Positions 52,100 through 61,167 of a stretch of 64,000 bases of DNA are shown piece after piece. The position numbers were made by a program, and so were the translations under genes. This DNA is from Bacillota bacterium. GTDB lineage: Bacteria; Bacillota; Bacilli; Paenibacillales; Paenibacillaceae. The notes under the pieces were generated by a model that saw only the letters and a program-made list of their open reading frames with translations, had not been told where the DNA came from and made no database searches. The number at the start of each line of letters is the position of its first letter. Position 1 is the first letter of the stretch. The DNA lies in the NCBI GenBank assembly GCA_023460795.1, contig JAEWPC010000044.1:1-64000 (forward strand). The letters are read 5' to 3'.

Positions 52100-53004
52100 G
52101 GCGCGCACCCTTTATCCGCTAGGAAAAGTTTAATCCCCGTTCTAATATCGACTTGCGGATGCCAGTCCGGCAACAGGGAGCCTTCCGTCCATGGCACCAT
52201 GATTTCTCTTGCGCGGTAGGGTTTCGCTCCCCATTCGATCTTGAGTTTCGCACCGGCTTCCTCTTCGAATAACGCGACTAATTGGCGAAGAGTCAGGGGG
52301 CTGCGGCTAGATACGGCATAGTTCTCGTGCGGCTCTGCCGTCCCTTGCAGTAAACGGGATGCAGCCAGCGCATAGGCCTGAACGACGTCGTCGATGTACA
52401 CCATGTCGAGCAGCTGCTCGCCGGGCGTTGTTGCCAATGGTTCGCCCGTGACATAAGCGCGATACAGTAGGTTAACGATTTTGTTCCTGGGGTCTTGCGG
52501 GCCGTAGCTGTCGAACAACGTAAGCGTGATGCACCGGAGAGGAGAGGACTCGAGGTAGTAGCGCGCGATATCTTCGAAGGCTTGTTTGCTTGCCGCGTAA
52601 AGGCTGTTCGGACTGTAAGGGCGATTATCGTAATGCTGAGAGAAGGTTCCGGTGTTGATGAGGCTGTGAACCTTATGGAATACCATCGCTTCCAGAAGGT
52701 CGGTGCCGAATATGACGTTGCTGTGCAGCATGGCATGTATGTCTTGGCTCCGGTAGGTCACGGAAGCGAATGAGGCGAGATGTATGGCGATATCCGGCTT
52801 CGCATCGCCGACGATCCGCAGCATGCTGTCCGTCGTACCCTGATAGCAGTGTACGCGCACCTGATCGATCACGTCCGTAAGCAAGACGAGATTGGACGAA
52901 GGCCTGACGATCACGTGAACGATCCATCCCTCGCGCAAGAGTTTCTTGGCTAACCTGGCACCCGTATATCCGCTCGCTCCGGTAATTAAGGCCGAGTTCG
53001 CCAT
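52096..53004 (-). CDS. NAD-dependent epimerase/dehydratase, likely CDP-4-keto-6-deoxyglucose reductase
   Basis: A 302-residue extended short-chain dehydrogenase with the nucleotide motif LITGASGYTGARLAKKLL and active-site YAASK. It follows CDP-glucose 4,6-dehydratase by 4 bases and so probably reduces or epimerises CDP-4-keto-6-deoxyglucose to a CDP-6-deoxyhexose. The final sugar cannot be read. ATG 53004 starts the Rossmann motif; the longer frame overlaps the previous gene. Confidence 0.85.
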   Translation of the reverse strand: MANSALITGASGYTGARLAKKLLREGWIVHVIVRPSSNLVLLTDVIDQVRVHCYQGTTDSMLRIVGDAKPDIAIHLASFASVTYRSQDIHAMLHSNVIFGTDLLEAMVFHKVHSLINTGTFSQHYDNRPYSPNSLYAASKQAFEDIARYYLESSPLRCITLTLFDSYGPQDPRNKIVNLLYRAYVTGEPLATTPGEQLLDMVYIDDVVQAYALAASRLLQGTAEPHENYAVSSRSPLTLRQLVALFEEEAGAKLKIEWGAKPYRAREIMVPWTEGSLLPDWHPQVDIRTGIKLFLADKGCAP

Positions 53005-53008
53005 ATGC

Positions 53009-54109
53009 TCAGCCCCGCGATCCTTCGGACATGTAAGCTTCGATTTGCTTGGCCGTGACGGCTTGCATGTTCTCTTCGCGAACAAAAGCTTTCGTCCATT
53101 CGACGATCGACTCCAGCACTTGCCCGAGCTCCCATCTCGGAGCCCAATGCAGATAGACGTGCGCTTTCGCGTAGTCCAGCTTCAGAATTTGCGTCTCGTG
53201 AAGGGAATGGTCTTGGGGCGCGTTCTTATAGCGCGCCTGCCCGCCCCATAGGTCGCAAATTTCCCGAACGATCCATTCGGTCCGCCGGTGACTGGATTCC
53301 TTCGGACCGAAGTTCCAGGCGCCGGAATAGGCCGGGCCGTCTTTCATCATGTACTCGGCTAGCAGCAGATAACCGCTCAGAGGTTCGAGTACGTGCTGCC
53401 AAGGGCGAATGGCGTTCGGATTCCGAAGCCAAATTTCCTTGTCGTCGATGAGCGCGCGCATGCTATCCGGTATGAGCCGATCCGCCGCCCAATCCCCTCC
53501 GCCGATGACGTTGCCTGCTCGGGCGGTCGCGACGGTGAGCATGTGCTTCTGGTAATTGGCCGGATTAAAGTAAGAGTCCCGATAGGCCGAGGTCACAAGC
53601 TCCGAGCACGCCTTGCTATTGGAATAAGGGTCGTAACCTCCTAGTTTGTCGTATTCCCGGTAACCCCAGATTTGTTCGGTATTTTCATAGACTTTATCCG
53701 TCGTCACATTGATGAGCGCGCGCCGCTTGATAGGATTCGCGACCAGCAGCTCGCGGACGGCATCCAATACGTGCACGGTTCCCATCACGTTCGTGAGGTA
53801 GGTTTCGACGGGGTAACGATAGGATTCCCGCACGATCGGCTGAGCGGCCATATGAATGATGACGTCCGGATCGGATTCGACTAAGACGCGTGTTAACCTG
53901 CTTCGGTCGTTCACGTCTCCTAGCTCCGACCGGATCAGCCGGCCGATTCCGCACAAGCCGAATAGGTTTGGAGCGGAAGGAGGGTGCAGCGCATATCCTG
54001 TAACCGTAGCCCCCATCATGGATAACCAGAGACTAAGCCAAGAACCCTTGAAGCCGCTGTGGCCGGTAATGAATACCTTCTTGTCTCTCCAGAACGCCGT
54101 GTCCATCAT
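53009..54109 (-). CDS. rfbG: CDP-glucose 4,6-dehydratase
   Basis: A 366-residue short-chain dehydrogenase that turns CDP-glucose into CDP-4-keto-6-deoxyglucose. The nucleotide motif is VFITGHSGFKGSWLSLWL, which is specific to this enzyme, and the catalytic Tyr and Lys are in DPYSNSKACSE. ATG 54109 overlaps the TGA of rfbF in an ATGATG context. Confidence 0.94.
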   Translation of the reverse strand: MMDTAFWRDKKVFITGHSGFKGSWLSLWLSMMGATVTGYALHPPSAPNLFGLCGIGRLIRSELGDVNDRSRLTRVLVESDPDVIIHMAAQPIVRESYRYPVETYLTNVMGTVHVLDAVRELLVANPIKRRALINVTTDKVYENTEQIWGYREYDKLGGYDPYSNSKACSELVTSAYRDSYFNPANYQKHMLTVATARAGNVIGGGDWAADRLIPDSMRALIDDKEIWLRNPNAIRPWQHVLEPLSGYLLLAEYMMKDGPAYSGAWNFGPKESSHRRTEWIVREICDLWGGQARYKNAPQDHSLHETQILKLDYAKAHVYLHWAPRWELGQVLESIVEWTKAFVREENMQAVTAKQIEAYMSEGSRG

Positions 54110-54882
54110 GAGAATCCCACCATCCACGGGATATTGCCTGAGGTGCAGAGCGAATGAAGGTAGTTACGGTCGCGAAGCGTGTCCATAGGCTGCCAGAATC
54201 CGAAATGCTTGAAGGCCATGAGCTGGCCGTCCTTCGCCAGTCCCCGCAACGGAGCTTCCTCTAGAACGGTCGTATCGCCCTCGATCCGTTCGAGCGCTTC
54301 GGGTTCCATTACGAAGAATCCGCCGTTAATCCAGCTTTCGCCGGGAGGCTTCTCTTGGAAAAGCTCGATCCGCGAATCGTCGGCCAACGTAAGCACGCCG
54401 AATCGTCCGGGCGGTTGAACGGCCGTCAGCGTCGCCAGCTTGCCATGCCTGCGATGGAATTCGAGCAGACGACGGATGTTGACATTGGCGAGTCCGTCTC
54501 CGTAAGTGAGCATGAACGTCTCGTTACCGATGACGTCCTTGACCCGCTTCAGCCTGCCGCCGGTCATCGTATGTTCTCCCGTATCTACGAGCGTAACCTT
54601 CCAAGGCTCCGACCGATTACGCGTAATAGTCGTTCGCGGGCTGTCCGTGAAGTCGAAGGTCAAGTCCGATTCTCTTACATAATAATTGGCGAAATAGTCT
54701 TTAACGACGTGCGCTTTGTAACCTAAGCAGATCACGAAGTCGTTAAAGCCCTGTTCCGAATAAATTTTCATCAAATGCCAGAGAATCGGCTTGCCTCCGA
54801 TCTCGATCATAGGTTTGGGTCTATGAATCGACTCCTCGCTGATTCTCGTACCCAGGCCTCCCGCTAGAATGACGACTTTCAT
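54106..54882 (-). CDS. rfbF: Glucose-1-phosphate cytidylyltransferase
   Basis: A 258-residue nucleotidyltransferase that makes CDP-glucose from CTP and glucose-1-phosphate. It begins KVVILAGGLGTRISEESIHRPKPM, where RISEES marks the CTP-specific RfbF type, and ends with WQPMDTLRDRNYL. SD AAGGAGG is 6 bases upstream. First gene of the CDP-sugar operon. Confidence 0.95.
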   Translation of the reverse strand: MKVVILAGGLGTRISEESIHRPKPMIEIGGKPILWHLMKIYSEQGFNDFVICLGYKAHVVKDYFANYYVRESDLTFDFTDSPRTTITRNRSEPWKVTLVDTGEHTMTGGRLKRVKDVIGNETFMLTYGDGLANVNIRRLLEFHRRHGKLATLTAVQPPGRFGVLTLADDSRIELFQEKPPGESWINGGFFVMEPEALERIEGDTTVLEEAPLRGLAKDGQLMAFKHFGFWQPMDTLRDRNYLHSLCTSGNIPWMVGFS

Positions 54883-55063
54883 AGCTTACCTCCTTCGTTC
54901 GTTAATCTTGTGTATAGTATTCTATGTCTTATGAATTGATTGGATTTTTTTACCTGTTTTCATAAATAAGTGGGACAACGATGAGGAATAACGGAATAGA
55001 TTCGAGGCGCATGATTCGTTAGACTAAGGGAAGGAGTTATGAGGAAAGAAGGAACAAGCCAGC

Positions 55064-56410
55064 ATGATACACTCACTTCGAAAAACGCCGGAATTAATCG
55101 TCATCTTCGGGCTCGCAGCCGTCTACATCGCGTCGCAGCTATGGCAAGGGGAGGCGCTGTTCTGGGTTGCCGGGGGGCTTGTCTTCGCGGCGATCCTCGC
55201 GATGCTGCCCCGGCTTAGGGGGATGACGCTCGGGCTTACGTTGGCTTTCGTCATCGCAGGTTCCATCTTATTGGCGGTGCAGGATGTTGGCGTGCGTTCG
55301 TGGTTCGAAGCGGCAGGGATTAACGCGACGATCGTCACCTTGTTCGTCTTCGCCCCTCTGTTCGGCATCCCGGTCAGAATCCCGTCGTATCTTAAGGCGC
55401 TGGAACGGTTCTACGAAACGAGCCTAACAAGCGGTACCGTCTTGTTCGTCGGCACGCAGATGCTGACGCTGATCATGGGCGTATTCATCAACGTGGGATC
55501 GATCCCCGTCGTCTACAACTTGGCCTTCGTCAAACCTCGACCGGGAGTCGCCGGACTGCTGGCTAATGCCTTAAACCGAGGCTTCGCGGGGGCGATATTC
55601 TGGTCGCCGTATTTCGCCGCGATGGCGCTCATCACCTCGGCGCTCTCGGTAAGCTGGTCGGCGCTGCTTCCGTACATGCTGGCGTTGTCGGCGTTGAGTC
55701 TGCTCGTCAGTCTGGCTGTGGATTGGAGAGGGTTGAGGCGCATAGAGGAACAAGGGGCGGGCGAGGAGAGCGAAGGAAAAGGGGCATTCCCGTTGGGGCT
55801 GGGTCTCTATCTGGTGTCGGCTATCGCATTCGTCTTGTTGCTAGAGCGGGTACTAGAATGGCAGATGCTGCTTATTACGTGCTTGGCGGCGGTTATTTTT
55901 CCACTTGGCTGGTGCTTAGCCAAGGGGGCGATGCCGACGTACCGGCAAGGTTTCGCCAATCACGTCGAGGTCACGCTTCCGGCGCTTAAGAAGGAGATCG
56001 CGCTGTTCTTGGCGGCCGGCTTCTTCAGCGGTTCGATCGGAGCAACCGGATTCGGGGAATCGATCCCGAAGCTGCTCGCGCCGATACCGTTGCCGATCGA
56101 CGTCACGTTCGCCGTGTTCGCCGTCGTTCTGATCGTCGGCACGTCGATGATCGGTCTTCATCCGATCGTGCTCGTCACCGTCCTAGCGAACGGCATCGAC
56201 CCGCAATCGGTCGGCTTGACCCCGTTATGGCTTGCCGTATTGCTGCTCGGCAGCTGGGGCGCGTCCAATACGGTATCGCCGGCTTCCGCCGTTAACAACC
56301 TGCTTGCGGGTTTGTTCCGCAAGTCGGTATTCGAGCTTGCGAGGCAGAACTACAAGTTCTCGCTGTGCATGGCCGTCTTGCTGCCTTTGTATGTTTGGGT
56401 CATGAAGTAA
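55064..56410 (+). CDS. Multi-pass membrane protein, ion-transporter-like
   Basis: The 448-residue protein has about 11 to 12 helices. Two symmetry-related features stand out: FINVGSIPVVYNLAF near residue 145 and WGASNTVSPASAVNNLLAGL near 408. Such paired re-entrant segments with Ser/Asn/Pro are seen in ion-transporter-superfamily carriers (ArsB, CitM, TRAP DctM). The family assignment is inference. AGGAACAAG precedes the ATG. A terminator was not found after it. Confidence 0.6.
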   Translation: MIHSLRKTPELIVIFGLAAVYIASQLWQGEALFWVAGGLVFAAILAMLPRLRGMTLGLTLAFVIAGSILLAVQDVGVRSWFEAAGINATIVTLFVFAPLFGIPVRIPSYLKALERFYETSLTSGTVLFVGTQMLTLIMGVFINVGSIPVVYNLAFVKPRPGVAGLLANALNRGFAGAIFWSPYFAAMALITSALSVSWSALLPYMLALSALSLLVSLAVDWRGLRRIEEQGAGEESEGKGAFPLGLGLYLVSAIAFVLLLERVLEWQMLLITCLAAVIFPLGWCLAKGAMPTYRQGFANHVEVTLPALKKEIALFLAAGFFSGSIGATGFGESIPKLLAPIPLPIDVTFAVFAVVLIVGTSMIGLHPIVLVTVLANGIDPQSVGLTPLWLAVLLLGSWGASNTVSPASAVNNLLAGLFRKSVFELARQNYKFSLCMAVLLPLYVWVMK

Positions 56411-56501
56411 TGCGAAATGGCAGCGTCAGGCAAGCATATTGCTATGCTCCCTACGCCGCCATTCGCCTGCCCTGTGCATGTCTCGTTAGTCCTGTTCTAT
56501 T

Positions 56502-56602
56502 ACCTGCAATTGTGCAGATATTTCCGGTCGAAGCGAAAGCAGATTTGCAGGTGTTGAGGTTCACCTCATTTTGCTAGCGTGATTACCTGCATAACCGCAG
56601 GT
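56502..56602. repeat. Cluster of ACCTGCA/TGCAGGT inverted repeats
   Basis: The 198-base gap after the transporter gene has ACCTGCA at 56502 and 56585 and (T)GCAGGT near 56548 and 56596, partly pairing as ACCTGC-GGTTAT-GCAGGT on the minus strand. No T-run follows. It may be the 3' end signal of the minus-strand DUF2935 gene or a decayed repeat element. Confidence 0.35.
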
Positions 56603-56608
56603 ATCACT

Positions 56609-57427
56609 TCAACCGATAGGCATGCTGCTGCCGGCGGGCTTCCCGGTGAGCGCGTTCTCGAACATGTCGATAATGGTCAGGAAGCGCTCGGTTTCGCGGA
56701 AGACGTGGTCGGCGAGAAGAGGATGAATGATGCTCTTGATGCGGCAAGCTTCGATCAAGTCCCGGGCCGTTTTCTTGAAATCGCGCAGCGACTTCACCGA
56801 TACGCGATTCTGATCCAGCATCTGATCGAGAATCGGAGACGTCTGCGATTGCGGGCGCATCGAATCGATGTCTCTGGCTTGGAAGAGCAGCTTGTCGAAA
56901 TCCTCGCTGAATTGCCGTGCCTGATCGACGAGTTGGCGCTCGGACGGATCGAGCAGATGCCCGATGAATTTGGCGTGGTCGGCCATGATCCGCAGGAAAA
57001 ACACGTTCTCGTTAATGATGGCGTCCGGCAGAGGGTCAAGCGTTCCGGAGTTAAGCTGTTCGAGCCGATTGCGGAAATAGAAAGCTTCTCGGCTCGTATG
57101 ATCGACGAGCAGCGGAAAGTTGTTCCCGCCGGGCAGGCGGCATTGCAGGATGAGTCCGAGGATTTTCCGTTTGAACGCCCAGATGTGGGAGGCGGCGGTA
57201 TGAACTTCGATGTTAAAGCGTTGGATGACCTGAGGGTCCGTCTCACTGTTGAATGTGTTCGCCCTGTTCTCGATCGCTTCGAATACGGAATAAAACTGGT
57301 TCGCTTCATTAATTAACTGCGTGTCTTCGCATCGGAACCCTAGTCTGAGGAATAACGAGTGCTCCTTCATAATCCTAGACCAGAATCTGACCTCGTCCAA
57401 TGAGCGAATCACGAAAGCATTAGACAC
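56609..57427 (-). CDS. DUF2935 domain protein
   Basis: A 272-residue all-helical protein with two four-helix-type repeats: SLDEVRFWSRIMKEHSLFLRLGF near the start and NENVFFLRIMADHAKFIGHLLDPSERQLVDQA in the middle, the DUF2935 pattern. Conserved His/Glu in each bundle suggest metal binding. The role is unknown, with a spore link proposed for relatives. GTG 57427 is preferred because GGAGGGG is 5 bases upstream; ATG 57478 lacks an SD. Confidence 0.82.
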   Translation of the reverse strand: MSNAFVIRSLDEVRFWSRIMKEHSLFLRLGFRCEDTQLINEANQFYSVFEAIENRANTFNSETDPQVIQRFNIEVHTAASHIWAFKRKILGLILQCRLPGGNNFPLLVDHTSREAFYFRNRLEQLNSGTLDPLPDAIINENVFFLRIMADHAKFIGHLLDPSERQLVDQARQFSEDFDKLLFQARDIDSMRPQSQTSPILDQMLDQNRVSVKSLRDFKKTARDLIEACRIKSIIHPLLADHVFRETERFLTIIDMFENALTGKPAGSSMPIG

Positions 57428-57506
57428 AGCATCCCCTCCGAAATGGATAACGTAACGTCTTAACAGATGTGTATCCATCGGCGGGGATGCTTATGTCATT
57501 GGACGC

Positions 57507-58091
57507 TTACCTCGAAGGAGAACTTGCGCCGCCAGCGGACGCAGTCTTCCGGCCCCGCGCGTTTCGGACCATCCCGCGCGCTAGGGTCAAGCCGAGCACG
57601 GCGAGCAGAGATGCGAAGTACGTCCATTTGAGCAAGGGGTTGGACGTATCCGTCCCGATAAAATACCCGTGAACGAACGCCATGGCGAAGATCGGGTAGG
57701 AGAGAAGATGGATCGCGAACCAAAGCTTCTTCTTCATCTTGTTGCGAAGATCCGAGGTGAGGATCAGGACGAGCAAGCCGTATGCGGCTAACGTGCCGAG
57801 ACCGTTCAATAACGGCTCGTGCCCGGAAGCGAACGGGATATACACGTCGCTCCAAGCGAACGGCATATACGTATCGATAACGGTAATGGCGCCATGCAAT
57901 AAGCCTATAGCCGTACCGCCGATCGTGAATGCGGTATGCAGCTTATAGCGCAGCAGCTTGCTCTTCGCCTGTTGGTTTGGCCAGCTATATAGAATGCCTA
58001 GACATATCCCGATTCCAATCATGAGATAAGAGACGAACCCAAGCATGCGAATCAGGTGCCAGGACGGAAAGTCAACGAACCAGTCGATCAT
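57507..58091 (-). CDS. Ferric-reductase-like (YedZ-type) haem membrane protein
   Basis: A 194-residue protein with five or six helices and paired histidines in YKLHTAF, LLHGAI, IHLLSY and VHGYFIG, as in the haem-binding FRD/YedZ family. It probably carries electrons across the membrane. Its ATG overlaps the stop of the ApbE gene, so it is translated with the flavin transferase. Confidence 0.82.
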   Translation of the reverse strand: MIDWFVDFPSWHLIRMLGFVSYLMIGIGICLGILYSWPNQQAKSKLLRYKLHTAFTIGGTAIGLLHGAITVIDTYMPFAWSDVYIPFASGHEPLLNGLGTLAAYGLLVLILTSDLRNKMKKKLWFAIHLLSYPIFAMAFVHGYFIGTDTSNPLLKWTYFASLLAVLGLTLARGMVRNARGRKTASAGGASSPSR

Positions 58092-59098
58092 GGTAACACC
58101 TTCTTATCTAATATTTCCCGTGTATCATAGCATTCGTCGATCGGCACGTTGTACCAGATATGTCCCACGGAGTCTTCGCGTCCGCAATAATGAATTCGTC
58201 GATCGGAGGCGAACAGGAGCGCTTCGCAACGAGACGCATTTCGCGACATTAATGCTAGTCCGTCTTTAATGCCGCGAATGCAGAGCGTCTTAGCCCAGAT
58301 TTCGCATTCGACGAGATCCGGTCCGACGACCGTGCATTGGACGACCTCGCTGTCGCTGGGCATCATCGATGACGGATCGATGAGGTGATGCATCGTTCCG
58401 CGGCTAGTCGGCCATTGTCTTCCGAGCTTGCTTGAGGTCGCTACGGCGCCGGTTCGCAAAGCGATGACTCCGAGTTCTGCCTTCGCGTCCCAAGGATTCT
58501 CGATGCCGATAACCCACGGATCGTCGTTCTCGGAAGCCGATCCCCAAGCGGCTAAGTCGCCGCCTGCGTTGATGAACCCTCGAGAGATGCGATGTCGATG
58601 CCTAAGCTCAGCGGCCAAACCTTTGACGGTCCAGCTTTTGACGATGCCGCCTAGATCCAACCTGGATTGCGGCACCAGCTTGATCGATTTCATGATCGGG
58701 TCGATGAACGGCTCCGCTCGATGAATGACGTTAATCCCATCCATGGGAAAAGAATACGCGGTACGCTGTTTAACGTGGTCGAACGTCTCATGGTAGCCCG
58801 CTCGCTCTAGCGCGTTCAGAATGAGAGGGTTAAAGGTACCCTTGGTAGCGTTTCGATAATACTCGGCGAGCAATAGCACCTCCAGCATCGGGTCGGAAAC
58901 CAAGCAACGCGCTCCGGCAACGCGATTGAGCTGGCACAGTTCGCTGGACGCCTTGAAGCGGCTGAATCGGTCTTCGGCGGCCCGAAAACGGTCGATCGAA
59001 ATGCGTTCGATTTCCGGTGCAGCCGATTCTTCGGCCAAACATGCGAGCTCGATCCGCGTATTCATCGCTTCGAATGTAATGTTGCGTAGGCGTGCCAT
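58088..59098 (-). CDS. apbE: FAD:protein FMN transferase (ApbE family)
   Basis: A 336-residue ApbE protein with LDLGGIVKSWTVKGL, FINAGGDLAAWG, ATSSK and MHHLIDPSS, the usual order. It moves FMN from FAD onto a Thr or Ser of a partner protein. No signal peptide is seen, so it may act inside the cell or start further upstream. It lies 5 bases after the small anchored protein gene and overlaps the haem-protein gene, so the three form a probable electron-transfer module. Confidence 0.9.
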   Translation of the reverse strand: MARLRNITFEAMNTRIELACLAEESAAPEIERISIDRFRAAEDRFSRFKASSELCQLNRVAGARCLVSDPMLEVLLLAEYYRNATKGTFNPLILNALERAGYHETFDHVKQRTAYSFPMDGINVIHRAEPFIDPIMKSIKLVPQSRLDLGGIVKSWTVKGLAAELRHRHRISRGFINAGGDLAAWGSASENDDPWVIGIENPWDAKAELGVIALRTGAVATSSKLGRQWPTSRGTMHHLIDPSSMMPSDSEVVQCTVVGPDLVECEIWAKTLCIRGIKDGLALMSRNASRCEALLFASDRRIHYCGREDSVGHIWYNVPIDECYDTREILDKKVLP

Positions 59099-59103
59099 CG
59101 CAA

Positions 59104-59448
59104 TCAGGACCTTCCCGTTCTCGTCTGAGGCTGGAGTTGAAAGTCTGATTCGCCGGAAGAATCGGACTGGCCGGGCTCGGTATACCGGCCGGAAGAATCG
59201 GATGGGCCAGACTGTCTGAATGGGCCGTGCGTGCCTCTATGCCTGGTCCGAGTAAAACCGCCGTTAAACTCGTCATTGTTGGGGGGAGGCTGCTGCTCTT
59301 GAATGGAGGAGGCAGCGGTATCGTCCGTTGCCGGTTGAGCCGAGGCTAGCTCGAACGCCGCGCTGGACTTCACTTCGTTGAACAGCAGGGCAACGCCTAC
59401 CGATGCGACGACGCCGATTTTCCACTTCAGCCATTTGTCTTTTTTCAT
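59104..59448 (-). CDS. Small anchored Ser/Gly/Pro-rich protein beside apbE
   Basis: The 114-residue protein has an N-terminal membrane helix (residues 10-33) and a low-complexity outside part with two SDSSG copies (SGPSDSSGRYTEPGQSDSSGES). It has no recognised domain and lacks a full FMN-binding domain. SD AAGGAGG is 9 bases upstream. The SDSSG copies have some likeness to ApbE flavinylation sites (S-G-A-T/S), but the match is incomplete. Function unknown. Confidence 0.7.
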   Translation of the reverse strand: MKKDKWLKWKIGVVASVGVALLFNEVKSSAAFELASAQPATDDTAASSIQEQQPPPNNDEFNGGFTRTRHRGTHGPFRQSGPSDSSGRYTEPGQSDSSGESDFQLQPQTRTGRS

Positions 59449-59597
59449 AGGCGTTAGCCTCCTTGAAGAAGATGCTCTCAGTATACCGGCCGTACCTTAA
59501 ACGAACCTGAACCGAATATGGCAATGGGCTGAAAGAATGCTGAAAGACTGGGGAAATGCTATATTATAGTGGAAATGGACAAAGGGAGGGGTTCCGA

Positions 59598-60083
59598 ATG
59601 ATCACGCTGTCTCAAGCGCCGGTCGCCAAAGCGGAGATGTTGATTCGCAAGCCGGCCGCGGAAGTGTTCGAGGCTTTCATCGATCCGTCGATAACGTCTC
59701 AATTCTGGTTTACCGGCGGAAGCGGCAGGCTCGAAGCCGGCAAGAGCGTCAGCTGGGAGTGGGAGATGTACGGCTTCTCGGTGACGGCGAACGTGCTCGA
59801 AATCGAAACGGACAGGCGTATTGTGGTGGAGTGGGGAGAACCGGACCATTACACGCGGATTGAGTGGAAGTTCGTTCCCCGCGGAGACGACCAGACTTAC
59901 GTGACGATCACGAATTCCGGCTTCAAGGGAGAAGGAGACGCCATAGTCGCTCAAGCGATCGACTCCACGGAAGGTTTCACGATGGTGTTATGTGGGCTTA
60001 AAGCGCTGCTGGAGCATGGCGTCCGCCTGAATCTCGTGGCGGACAAGTTCCCCGACGCGCACGATAACGATTCACGAGGTTAA
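59598..60083 (+). CDS. SRPBCC/AHSA1-domain protein
   Basis: A 161-residue START-like protein: MLIRKPAAEVFEAFIDPSITSQFWFTGGSGRLEAGKSVSWEWEMYG is the AHSA1 opening. Members bind hydrophobic ligands in a pocket. ATG 59598 has GGGAGGGG 6 bases upstream. The last 12 bases overlap the convergent TIM-barrel gene. Confidence 0.88.
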   Translation: MITLSQAPVAKAEMLIRKPAAEVFEAFIDPSITSQFWFTGGSGRLEAGKSVSWEWEMYGFSVTANVLEIETDRRIVVEWGEPDHYTRIEWKFVPRGDDQTYVTITNSGFKGEGDAIVAQAIDSTEGFTMVLCGLKALLEHGVRLNLVADKFPDAHDNDSRG

Positions 60084-60971
60084 TTGCTCCACCCATTGAT
60101 AACATTCCATAAGCTCCTCGTCGCATACGAAGTCGGACCGGTGCTCGAACAGAATTTTGACGTCGGGATTGCGCTCGTGAATGATTCTTAGGTAATCTTC
60201 GATCGGCGCCCATCCCTCTTGGGGATCCAAGCGAGGGAGGACGGGGTAACGAATTTGAAGAACGGTATTGTCGCTCGCGATCTGCGCATTGGACAAGTGC
60301 ACAAGCTCGGCGAATTCGGCATATTGCCGGAGGATGGCCCGTGCGTCGAAGTTGGGGTCTAATCGATCCTGCAAATAAAGGCGCGCCGTATCTAAGCACA
60401 CTCTAACGAGAGGGTACTTCTTCAGCAGTCGGAGCAAAAAATCGTCTTCGTAAACGTACCGGTTCAGCCCGTCGAACTCGAGCACCGGGGTAAAGCGATA
60501 CTGCAGAGCTTTATCGGACAACCACTTCAGTAGAGCGTCGCTTTTCTCCATGAAGTCGGACCTGGAGTAGGCGCTTTCGTACACATACTCGCTTCGATCG
60601 TAGAATCGCCAGTTCCGCCAATCCACCCGGTCGTCCAGAATGACGGGCTTCGGATAATGGAACAGCATATAGCTTGGGTTAAGGGGAGCGGCGAACGCCA
60701 GCTCCTGCTCGATGATCGCATACGCATGCGATCGAACGGCGTCATCGGCGGATAGGAACAAGGCGTCTCTGACGGGAGAGATGCCTGTCCGAAGAGGGAA
60801 GTGGATGCCGATGCGGAAGCCGGCCATACTCGACTCCTCCGCCAGCCTAGCGATGTCCCGCTCGTCCTGTAGCAAGCAAGCCTCGATCCCGTAGAAGCCT
60901 TCTTTATAATCGCGCCGATACTTCCCTTCGTCGAACGTGCCGTACTGGCCGATTAGAAAATGGTTCATCAT
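60072..60971 (-). CDS. TIM-barrel protein, sugar phosphate isomerase/epimerase-like
   Basis: A 299-residue protein with metal-binding residues in the order of the xylose-isomerase-like fold: FHYPKP, PVLEFDG, VRVCLDTARLY, ELVHLSNAQ and ILFEHRSDF. The substrate is unknown; endonuclease IV-like and sugar epimerase roles share this fold. The upstream leader holds the structured element at 61007-61077. Confidence 0.8.
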   Translation of the reverse strand: MMNHFLIGQYGTFDEGKYRRDYKEGFYGIEACLLQDERDIARLAEESSMAGFRIGIHFPLRTGISPVRDALFLSADDAVRSHAYAIIEQELAFAAPLNPSYMLFHYPKPVILDDRVDWRNWRFYDRSEYVYESAYSRSDFMEKSDALLKWLSDKALQYRFTPVLEFDGLNRYVYEDDFLLRLLKKYPLVRVCLDTARLYLQDRLDPNFDARAILRQYAEFAELVHLSNAQIASDNTVLQIRYPVLPRLDPQEGWAPIEDYLRIIHERNPDVKILFEHRSDFVCDEELMECYQWVEQLTS

Positions 60972-61006
60972 GCCGTATCAAGCTCCCTTTGGGTGAAGAT
61001 TCACTT

Positions 61007-61077
61007 CAGCGGTCTGAGGGAACATTGGAGGAACTAAACTCTCACGCTCGTCGCTGCAGCGTTCTGTGAGACCGCTG
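61007..61077. repeat. Structured palindromic element in the TIM-barrel leader
   Basis: CAGCGGTCT (61007-61015) pairs with AGACCGCTG (61069-61077). Inside, CTCAC (61041-61045) pairs with GTGAG (61066-61070, sharing two bases with the outer arm), and a perfect palindrome CGCTGCAGCG lies at 61052-61061. Such nested arms look like an intergenic repeat element or a folded leader RNA. Confidence 0.6.
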
Positions 61078-61112
61078 AGGCGGGCGCTACAGAGACGGAG
61101 CATCCTGTACAT

Positions 61113-61146
61113 ACAACAAAGACCCGCCTAAGCGGGTCTTTGTTGT
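61113..61146. terminator. Terminator of the NlpC/P60 gene
   Basis: A 15-bp perfect stem (ACAACAAAGACCCGC / GCGGGTCTTTGTTGT) with loop CTAA. It works in both directions and follows the minus-strand hydrolase gene. Confidence 0.92.
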
Positions 61147-61167
61147 TATGGTTGGATCACCAACAGG

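Noticed and set aside
55039..55063. Alternative start ATG 55039 after GGAAGGAG upstream of the transporter-like gene
   Set aside because: It is out of frame with the membrane protein and gives a short basic peptide without likeness to known leaders.
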